Shown here in pieces: positions 38,990-44,408 of a stretch of 44,408 nt of DNA. The stretch is taken from the IMG/VR virus record IMGVR_UViG_3300006112_000022, positions 1 to 44,408 of that record; one strand, given 5' to 3'. A model generated the notes under the pieces. The model worked only from the letters and a program-made list of their open reading frames with translations, did no database searches and had not been told where the DNA came from. This DNA is from a virus. Made by a program: the position numbers and the translations under genes. Positions within the stretch are counted from its first letter, which is position 1. The number at the start of each line of letters is the position of its first letter.

Positions 38990-39292
38990 ATGAAGAAAAC
39001 ACCAGAATATATTAAAAAGTGGGAACACATTCTTCTGGACGTTGAAAAGAGTGATGTTCCCGTAGAGTTCATAAAGAAAGTTGTTGTTAAGATGATTGGT
39101 AAAAAACAACATACCATCAACATACAATCTTTATTGAAACAAGGTTTAGAACCAGAAGAGATTGAGCAGATTGTCAACCGTAAGTTGAACGAGCTTGATC
39201 CAGTGGCTATAAGCATCTCTTTCGTTTTTGATGTACAAACTATCGCAGAAACGGTTCAACCAGAGACTGATAAGTTACTTGGCAATTTGTAA
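38990..39292 (+). CDS. Hypothetical helical protein, 100 aa
   Basis: A Lys/Glu/Ile-rich, mostly helical protein (MKKTPEYIKKWEHILLDVEK at the start). It follows the AT-hook gene by seven bases and is probably on the same mRNA. No motif recognised. After it, 39293-39409 carries a tRNA-like half (39314-39360) and a small hairpin GTTGTA-ATCA-TACAAC (39374-39389) ahead of thyA. Confidence 0.6.
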   Translation: MKKTPEYIKKWEHILLDVEKSDVPVEFIKKVVVKMIGKKQHTINIQSLLKQGLEPEEIEQIVNRKLNELDPVAISISFVFDVQTIAETVQPETDKLLGNL

Positions 39293-39409
39293 GGTTTTGA
39301 CTTGTGATCCTAAAGGAGGAATAGGTCAATGGTAAGATGCTCTGATTAAAACTCAGGGCATTTTGCCAATATAGTTGTAATCATACAACAACACTGTTAA
39401 ACTATAACC

Positions 39410-40321
39410 ATGAAACAATATTTAGATTTACTACAAGATATTTTAGAAAACGGAGAAGACAAAGATGATAGAACCGGTGTTGGCACTTATAGTGTTTTTG
39501 GATGTAATCTTCGCTTTGATTTGCGTACAGGATTCCCTGCCATTACCACTAAGAAACTTGCTTGGAAAAGCGTTGTCGGTGAATTACTTTGGTTTATTGA
39601 GGGAAGTGGTGATGAGCGTAGATTGGCAGAACTCACCCACGGTAGTCGTGATGGAACCACAACAATCTGGACGCCAAATGCGCTTGCACCATATTGGAAG
39701 CATAAAGCGAAGTTTGAGGGCGACCTCGGTCGTGTATATGGAGTACAATGGCGTCGCTGGCAAACGCCAGTCTATCATTCACAGGAAACGTTTAAGGACG
39801 ACTTCGGTAGTCAATACAACAGAGAAGGTCACTTCCATGTCAAAGAGACGGATCAACTCAAAAATCTATTACAAGGTCTAATTGAAGATCCTAATGGTCG
39901 TAGACATATCATCAGTGCATGGAACCCAGGTGAGTTTGACCAAATGGCTCTTCCACCTTGTCACATTCTTTGTCAGTTCTATGTTAACAAGAACAAAGAA
40001 CTAAGCTGCCACATGTATCAACGCAGTGTTGATGTGTTCTTGGGCTTACCCTTTAACATTGCAAGTTATGCATTGTTGACACATCTTATTGCACATCACT
40101 GCGGGTTACAAGTAGGTGAGTTGATTATCTCCACCGGTGATACTCATATCTACAAAGACCACGTTGAACAAGTCAAGGAGCAATTGTCTAGAACACAATT
40201 TCATCCACCTAAATTGGTGTTGAACTCTGAAAAGACCAACATATTTGAAATGACAATGCAAGACATTGCACTCGAAGGCTATCAAAGTCACGGACAATTA
40301 AAAGCAAAAATGGCTGTATAA
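39410..40321 (+). CDS. thyA: Thymidylate synthase ThyA
   Basis: The 303-residue protein has all ThyA landmarks: DDRTGVGTYSVFG at the start (phosphate-binding Arg21), RRHIISAWNP (164-173), catalytic C184 in ALPPCHILCQFYV, QRSVDVFLGLPFNIASYALL and DTHIYKDH. It makes dTMP from dUMP with methylene-tetrahydrofolate for phage DNA synthesis. Length and motifs are complete. It overlaps the next small gene by one base. The 117-base leader contains a perfect 6-bp hairpin and a tRNA-like sequence but no clear promoter. Confidence 0.95.
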   Translation: MKQYLDLLQDILENGEDKDDRTGVGTYSVFGCNLRFDLRTGFPAITTKKLAWKSVVGELLWFIEGSGDERRLAELTHGSRDGTTTIWTPNALAPYWKHKAKFEGDLGRVYGVQWRRWQTPVYHSQETFKDDFGSQYNREGHFHVKETDQLKNLLQGLIEDPNGRRHIISAWNPGEFDQMALPPCHILCQFYVNKNKELSCHMYQRSVDVFLGLPFNIASYALLTHLIAHHCGLQVGELIISTGDTHIYKDHVEQVKEQLSRTQFHPPKLVLNSEKTNIFEMTMQDIALEGYQSHGQLKAKMAV

Positions 40322-40557
40322 TGGAATATGTCGTGAAACAAATCAGAATGAGTGACTGTGAAGATCCAGACTTGTTTGTTTCACAGCCCATATACGAGTG
40401 GCAGCAAACAGAAGAGGGTAAGTATGTGATGAAGAACAGTAACCCTGAACCAATGTGGTTTAGAAGTTTTGACCATACAGCATACGGGTATCTTTATACA
40501 ATCAAAGCATATCTTACTCCTGAGCAAGCAACATTTTTTGAGTTAAAATTTAAATGA
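40321..40557 (+). CDS. Hypothetical protein, 78 aa
   Basis: A small protein (MEYVVKQIRMSDCEDPDLFV at the start) with aromatic-rich middle (EPMWFRSFDHTAYGYLY) starting in a TAATG overlap with thyA. The stop overlaps an ATG that was once the start of the epimerase gene (ATGA). Function unknown. Confidence 0.6.
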   Translation: MEYVVKQIRMSDCEDPDLFVSQPIYEWQQTEEGKYVMKNSNPEPMWFRSFDHTAYGYLYTIKAYLTPEQATFFELKFK

Positions 40558-40589
40558 ACATACTAGTAACAGGTGGATTAGGAAGATAA
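40554..40589 (+). pseudogene. Severed original start of the epimerase gene
   Basis: ATG 40554 overlaps the preceding stop in the usual ATGA way and reads MNILVTGGLGR then TAA. MxILVTGGLG is the NAD-binding start of the epimerase whose intact copy begins at 41415 as MSSILVTGGLGLIG. The homing endonuclease gene lies between. This is therefore the cut-off 5' end of the old epimerase gene. The two DNA versions differ at most third codon positions. Confidence 0.75.
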
Positions 40590-40592
40590 ATA
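40585..40592 (+). promoter_or_regulatory. Late promoter box (GATAAATA)
   Basis: TAAATA core at the junction of the severed start and the inserted endonuclease gene; ribosome site AAGGAAATTGTT follows before ATG 40612. Confidence 0.5.
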
Positions 40593-40611
40593 AAGTAACA
40601 AGGAAATTGTT

Positions 40612-41418
40612 ATGATTACTTACACCTTATATTTAAAAGAACATGCTGTAACAGGATTAAAGTATCTTGGATACACAAAAAATGATGTTACAAAGTACAA
40701 CGGCTCTGGAAAATACTGGCTGAGGCACCTAAAAATGCATGGAAATGAACACAAAACTGAGATACTTTTACAGACTTCCGATAAGGAAGAAATAAAAAGT
40801 ATGGGAAGATATTACAGCAATCTATGGGATATTGTTAATGCTAAAGATGCCACAGGAAACAAGATATGGGCAAATTTAAGAATTGAAGAAGGTGACGGCG
40901 GTGGCGGATATATTTTCTCAGAAGATGATAGGAAAAAAATCGGTGCCAAGACAAAAGCAGCTTGGACTGATAATGAATCAAGAGAAAGACGAATACAAGC
41001 GATATCAGAATCTTTAAATAAACCTGAGGTAAGAGACAAAATTAGTCAAACAAGCAAACGCACACTCGCCGACCCGCTAATTAAAGAAAAATTAAAAAAA
41101 TCAAGCAAGAAAACATGGAGTGATCCCGTGTTGCGAGAAAAACATAGCATACTTCAAACTGAGGTACAAAATAGAGAAGAAGTTAAGGAAAAGAAAAGAA
41201 CCGCTGCAATAAAAAATTGGACTGATGAAAATATTAGAAATTCTAGAATTGAAAAGATGACGGATCAAACAATATACATTTTTGAAAATATAAAAACTGG
41301 TGAACGAATAAACGCAACCCGTAAAGAATTAGTTAATAGATATAATCTAAACAGAGCGCAATTATCAAAAGTTATTACAGGTAAATCAAAATCAATTAAA
41401 GGATGGAAGAAAATATGA
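40612..41418 (+). CDS. Homing endonuclease, divergent GIY-YIG type with NUMOD-like repeats
   Basis: The 268-residue protein has an N-terminal YLGYTKNDVTKYNGSGKYW region that fits a degenerate GIY-YIG nuclease core. The middle holds short repeats of the NUMOD3 kind (KAAWTDNESRERRIQAISES; KRTLADPLIKEKLKKSSKK; KKTWSDPVLREKH; IKNWTDENIRNSRIEKM). The C-terminus FENIKTGERINATRKELVNR ... SKVITGKSKSIKGWKK is a NUMOD1/HTH-like DNA-binding unit. It is A+T-richer than its neighbours and sits inside the 5' end of the epimerase gene. Its stop overlaps the rebuilt epimerase start. Confidence 0.75.
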   Translation: MITYTLYLKEHAVTGLKYLGYTKNDVTKYNGSGKYWLRHLKMHGNEHKTEILLQTSDKEEIKSMGRYYSNLWDIVNAKDATGNKIWANLRIEEGDGGGGYIFSEDDRKKIGAKTKAAWTDNESRERRIQAISESLNKPEVRDKISQTSKRTLADPLIKEKLKKSSKKTWSDPVLREKHSILQTEVQNREEVKEKKRTAAIKNWTDENIRNSRIEKMTDQTIYIFENIKTGERINATRKELVNRYNLNRAQLSKVITGKSKSIKGWKKI

Positions 41419-42383
41419 GCAGTATACTGGTTACTGGAGGACTGGGACTCATTGGTCATAACGTAGTCAAGCGACTACAAGATCAAGGTCATATCGTATC
41501 AGTAATTGATACGCAAACAAACTACGGCATCATCCCACAAGATGAAATTAATTATCTCATGGGCGAACGACTAAAGAAGATTGATACCAAGAATCTACAA
41601 TTCTACTCAAGAGATATTGCTAATGCGGAAGAAATGGATCGCATCTTTAATATTGAACAGCCAGAGATTGTGATTCACATGGCTAGCTTCCCGAGACAGA
41701 AGGTAGTTAATGCAAACCCTGCACTTGGTAGTCGTACAATGAGCGAAGGGTTACTCAACTTGTTGGAAGCCTGTGACAAATATGAAGTACGCAAGTTCAT
41801 CTATATCAGTAGTTCAATGGTGTATGGTGACTTCACCGATGATGTAAAAGAAGATTATGAATGTAAACCACAAGGACAATATGGAATCCTCAAACTCGCA
41901 GGCGAATGGCTTGTTAAAGACTATAGCCGTCGTACTAATCTTGTTCATACTATTATACGCCCCTCTGCTGTATATGGTCCACTTGACGTGGAAGACCGTG
42001 TCATTTCAAAATTCATCCTCCGTGCAATGCGAGGACAACCGCTTAATGTTAACGGTGCCAGTGAAACACTTGACTTCACGTTTGTAGAAGATGCAGCAGA
42101 CGGTATCGTTGCAGCCGCATTGAGCGATAATACAGACAATAAAACATACAATATCACAAAAAGTCATAGTCACACACTACTTGATGCAGCCAAATTAGCT
42201 GTAAAAATCGTGGGTCAAGGTGAGATTATTGTAGGAAACAGGGATTTAGACTTCCCAAGTCGCGGGGCATTGAATATTGATGCTGCACGTAGAGACTTTA
42301 ATTTTGACCCCAAAATTGACGTTGCTGAAGGTTTCCAAATTTACTATGATTGGCTGAAAGGGTCTAGTTTTTTCGCTAAATAA
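41415..42383 (+). CDS. NAD-dependent sugar epimerase/dehydratase
   Basis: Start set at ATG 41415, which overlaps the endonuclease stop; a start at 41403 adds only MEEN. The 322-residue protein has the Rossmann motif TGGLGLIG, YISSSMVYGDF with catalytic Ser/Tyr region, YGILKLAGEW with the YxxxK pair, and RPSAVYGP. These are typical of the extended short-chain dehydrogenase family acting on nucleotide sugars. It could feed the phage transferases. The first ten codons differ in codon choice from the severed original start at 40554. Confidence 0.85.
   Translation: MSSILVTGGLGLIGHNVVKRLQDQGHIVSVIDTQTNYGIIPQDEINYLMGERLKKIDTKNLQFYSRDIANAEEMDRIFNIEQPEIVIHMASFPRQKVVNANPALGSRTMSEGLLNLLEACDKYEVRKFIYISSSMVYGDFTDDVKEDYECKPQGQYGILKLAGEWLVKDYSRRTNLVHTIIRPSAVYGPLDVEDRVISKFILRAMRGQPLNVNGASETLDFTFVEDAADGIVAAALSDNTDNKTYNITKSHSHTLLDAAKLAVKIVGQGEIIVGNRDLDFPSRGALNIDAARRDFNFDPKIDVAEGFQIYYDWLKGSSFFAK
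42375..42382 (+). promoter_or_regulatory. Late promoter box (GCTAAATA)
   Basis: TAAATA core overlapping the epimerase stop, five bases before ATG 42388 of the lysis-type cassette. Confidence 0.5.
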
Positions 42384-42387
42384 GTGT

Positions 42388-42843
42388 ATGTTCTTCCTAC
42401 ACTTTATACCCGACAGTTATCTTCAATTATTCATTGACGGCGTCCTAGGTCTTGGAGCCGTATTGTTTTTAATTTCAACAATACTATCTGGCTTGTTCAA
42501 GCGATGGTTTCCCGCTGTTGAAGCATACATGATATTGGTTCATATACTAGCACTTGTATTATTAGCAGGTGGCGCCTTCTTTAAGGGCGGATATGAGACT
42601 GAACTACTCTGGAGACATAAAGCAGAAGAAATTCAGGCTAAAGTAGACAAAGCAGAACAAGAAAGCAAACTTGCTAACGACAAGTTAGACAAAAAAGCAA
42701 AACAAAAAGAAAAAGTCATTATTGTACGTCAAGGAGTCAATAAAGAATATATTCAACGAGAAGTTGCAAAATACAATAAATCCTGTGTAATTCCTCCTGA
42801 ATTCGTCAAAGCACACAATGATGCAGCGGAGGCACCAAAATGA
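42388..42843 (+). CDS. Inner-membrane spanin-like protein (Rz type)
   Basis: The 151-residue protein has two hydrophobic segments at about 12-36 and 45-66, then a charged coiled coil (AEEIQAKVDKAEQESKLAND) and the end KYNKSCVIPPEFVKAHNDAA. A short C-terminal motif with CVIPPxFVxxHN after a periplasmic coiled coil is frequent in phage Rz-like i-spanins. The stop overlaps a lipoprotein gene (ATGA), as expected for an i-spanin/o-spanin set that fuses inner and outer membranes at lysis. Two helices rather than one is unusual. Confidence 0.65.
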   Translation: MFFLHFIPDSYLQLFIDGVLGLGAVLFLISTILSGLFKRWFPAVEAYMILVHILALVLLAGGAFFKGGYETELLWRHKAEEIQAKVDKAEQESKLANDKLDKKAKQKEKVIIVRQGVNKEYIQREVAKYNKSCVIPPEFVKAHNDAAEAPK

Positions 42844-43250
42844 GATATGGAGTAATACTTGGTATATTAGCGTTTCTACTAATAATACTTACTGGATGTT
42901 CAACAGTTGAAGCATTCTTAATGAAATATGATGGCAATGAATATAAATTAGCAACTGACATTAGGGTCAAAGCTAATCTAAGTCAAAATTCTTGCAATGA
43001 CCAAACACTAAGCAAAATCAACAGCAAGGAAATTGCAGATGCAACAACTGCATTACAGTTCTATGCTGAGAATCTTCCACACAATAAACCAATGCAAGAT
43101 GCTAGTACTCAACTAAATCAAATGGCCCAGGGATTTAGTAAGATGTATGATTCAGGTAAAGTCAGTGAAGTATTTTGCAGAATCAAGTTTAAGAACTTAG
43201 AAGACAACGCAGCCAAACTACAGATGATTGAAGGAGGCAAACCTAAATGA
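42840..43250 (+). CDS. Lipoprotein, candidate o-spanin or lysis accessory
   Basis: The 136-residue protein starts with a lipoprotein signal (GILAFLLIILTGCS, lipobox LTGC at about residues 17-20). The mature part is helical with three Cys beyond the lipid Cys or near it (QNSCNDQ, EVFCRIK). It is coupled to both neighbours by ATGA. Position directly after the Rz-like gene suggests an outer-membrane partner. Confidence 0.6.
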   Translation: MRYGVILGILAFLLIILTGCSTVEAFLMKYDGNEYKLATDIRVKANLSQNSCNDQTLSKINSKEIADATTALQFYAENLPHNKPMQDASTQLNQMAQGFSKMYDSGKVSEVFCRIKFKNLEDNAAKLQMIEGGKPK

Positions 43251-43504
43251 GCGACTTATCAGAAATTCAATTTACACTCAATAGTGTAGAAAGCGAAAAC
43301 CCAGCAGTTAATAGTGAGATTGACACAATCCACCAATACACTGAATTGGTAAAGGCGGGTAAACTATCTGTCCCTGAGTACAAAGAATTATTATTAGATA
43401 TCCAGCGTACATTAAATATCAACAGTGCTCAAGTTGAGCAAAACCATTTGAATACAATTAACATGTGTATCAATGGATTAATTAACATTGCAGGTGCAGT
43501 ATGA
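43247..43504 (+). CDS. Hypothetical protein, 85 aa
   Basis: A soluble helical protein (MSDLSEIQFTLNSVESENPA at the start) between two lipoprotein genes, coupled to both by ATGA. Residues 27-60 (YTELVKAGKLSVPEYKELLL) form amphipathic helices. Role in lysis is suggested only by position. Confidence 0.55.
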   Translation: MSDLSEIQFTLNSVESENPAVNSEIDTIHQYTELVKAGKLSVPEYKELLLDIQRTLNINSAQVEQNHLNTINMCINGLINIAGAV

Positions 43505-43830
43505 TTGATGACGATACAGATGAAAAATATACTTGGGTAGATACAGTTAAAGGTATAGTTGTTGCTATATTAATATGTTTAATAGTTATTTGGTTAACAG
43601 GTTGTAGCACAACAGTTGGGGTAACTGCCAAGTTTCCCGATAGTCCTAGCAGCAAATCACTAGAACGTTGCCCTGACTTACAGAAGTTACAAGATAAAGC
43701 GCAACTTAGTGATGTTGCAGATACAGTGAATGTTAATTATTCTACTTATTATCAATGTGCTGTAAAATCCGATCAATGGATTGAATGGTATCAGATACAG
43801 AAAAAGATATTTGAAAACGCTACAAAATAA
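43501..43830 (+). CDS. Second lipoprotein, Rz1-like candidate
   Basis: The 109-residue protein has a polar N-terminus, a hydrophobic segment VVAILICLIVIWLTGCS with lipobox LTGC, and a helical outer part with two more Cys (LERCPDLQ, YYQCAVK) ending in IEWYQIQKKIFENATK. It fits an o-spanin/Rz1-type outer-membrane lipoprotein. It is the last gene before a bidirectional terminator. Confidence 0.6.
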   Translation: MIDDDTDEKYTWVDTVKGIVVAILICLIVIWLTGCSTTVGVTAKFPDSPSSKSLERCPDLQKLQDKAQLSDVADTVNVNYSTYYQCAVKSDQWIEWYQIQKKIFENATK

Positions 43831-43857
43831 AAAAGCCCCGATTAAGGGGCTTTTTTT
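43829..43857. terminator. Bidirectional rho-independent terminator
   Basis: AAAAGCCCC-GATTAA-GGGGCTTTT with A and T runs on both sides serves the lysis cassette and the convergent endonuclease gene. Confidence 0.9.
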
Positions 43858-43874
43858 GTGAGTGTCAGTGTTGA

Positions 43875-44408
43875 TTAATCAGCACTTGCGCTTGCACCGC
43901 ATTTTTGACGTTTTGCATTTGTCAATGCGCCAAAGTCTACTGGCCATTCTTTACCTGGTGCTAGTTCAACTGCTCCTGGAGGGAAAGCAAATTGTACACC
44001 ACCTGCTTGTTCAATCTGACTGATTGGCAAACGGAACTTGGTCAAGTCATTACCTAAGTTAGGATAAGGAGCAACGTGAGGGAATGCCCATCCTGCTATT
44101 TCTTTGGTCTGATTATTGATAACAATTTTGTAAAAACCATGCGGAACAACGACGCCGTTGCCGATTTTCTTGTCTTGTGCATTATATACTCCACCTACAT
44201 AAACAGTGTATGATTGATTGCGCTGAACTGCCCAACCACGAACACTAGTTTCTAGTAGTTTCCAGATACCGCGATTCAGTGAACCTGCTTGTGGACTCAT
44301 GTTAGTCATCAAGAAACTTTCGTACTCTACTTGAACATCCCATGATAGGTCGCCATCGGGAGCCATGTGTCCTTTGTCATATCCTGTACCGGCGTAGTCG
44401 CCAGGTAC
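43875..44408 (-). CDS. DNA/RNA non-specific endonuclease (NUC1 family), 5' end outside window
   Basis: The frame is open to the window edge; 177 residues are visible. Just inside the edge it reads GYDKGHMAPDGD, the DRGH-type active site of Endonuclease_NS enzymes (with Lys for Arg) carrying the catalytic His. LMTNMSPQAGSLNRGIWKLLE supplies the metal-binding Asn and family core, and YTVYVGGVY is the following strand. Such enzymes cut DNA and RNA without sequence choice. It may degrade host DNA or extracellular DNA; whether it has a signal peptide cannot be seen because the start is missing. Confidence 0.85.
   Translation of the reverse strand, partial: VPGDYAGTGYDKGHMAPDGDLSWDVQVEYESFLMTNMSPQAGSLNRGIWKLLETSVRGWAVQRNQSYTVYVGGVYNAQDKKIGNGVVVPHGFYKIVINNQTKEIAGWAFPHVAPYPNLGNDLTKFRLPISQIEQAGGVQFAFPPGAVELAPGKEWPVDFGALTNAKRQKCGASASAD

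Noticed and set aside
1-44408. Window as a bacterial chromosome with a prophage
   Set aside because: No integrase, attachment site or host core genes were seen; genes such as ahpCD and the porin are flanked by phage-type small overlapping genes.

Overview
The window looks like part of a large T4-like (myovirus-type) phage genome that infects a Gram-negative host, probably a betaproteobacterium. Support for a phage: tightly packed genes with ATGA/TAATG overlaps, long repetitive tail-fibre genes, glycine-rich receptor-binding proteins, thymidylate synthase, homing endonucleases and a lysis-type cassette. A TAAATA box sits just ahead of about a dozen genes and matches the T4/cyanophage late promoter core. 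Host clue: a complete betaproteobacterial-style general porin is encoded here, and the tmRNA gene has the permuted layout known from alphaproteobacteria, some cyanobacteria and some betaproteobacteria.

Layout. 1-1800: end of a tail-fibre gene and a virion-like protein. 2136-10315: a run of overlapping genes for sugar and small-molecule chemistry (glycosyltransferase-like proteins, a radical SAM enzyme, an SGNH hydrolase, a NodU-type carbamoyltransferase, and a four-repeat protein with a decayed transferase-like end). 10339-13700: two tandem cassettes of a glycine-rich adhesin plus a small partner, a cupin, and the remnant of a third adhesin. 13752-16763: secreted and coiled-coil proteins, one with twelve 22-residue cysteine repeats. 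16778-17276: a circularly permuted two-piece tmRNA gene with a complete small ORF inside its intervening segment. 17312-22078: small genes, the porin, an HNH endonuclease, an AhpC-AhpD pair, a tRNA with anticodon CUA embedded in a coding frame, and 0.6 kb downstream a conserved-looking gene with an in-frame amber codon at position 5. 22118-24739: LpxH-like phosphoesterase, RimK-like ATP-grasp ligase and a GT4 glycosyltransferase. 24740-26660: a GIY-YIG endonuclease and a zinc-ribbon protein, each preceded by a matching RNA pseudoknot. 26657-33733 (minus strand): four tail-fibre genes. 33773-38982: an early-type block with consensus sigma70 promoters (Toprim protein, metallopeptidase, MoxR ATPase, metallopeptidase/VWA protein). 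39410-42383: thyA, a homing endonuclease inserted at the start of a sugar epimerase gene, and the epimerase. 42388-43830: spanin-like membrane and lipoprotein genes. 43875-44408 (minus): a partial DNA/RNA non-specific endonuclease.

How the parts may work together. Two promoter types are visible: TTGACA-17-TATAAT in the early block, in three cases placed so that the transcript would begin at or next to the start codon, and TAAATA late boxes before fibre, adhesin and lysis genes. The phage carries its own translation accessories (tmRNA and a candidate amber suppressor tRNA), one of which has an apparent target gene nearby. The glycan/carbamoyl block lies between fibre and adhesin genes, which suggests a role in modifying virion or cell-surface glycans. 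Functions are inferred from residues visible in the sequence; no database search was possible.
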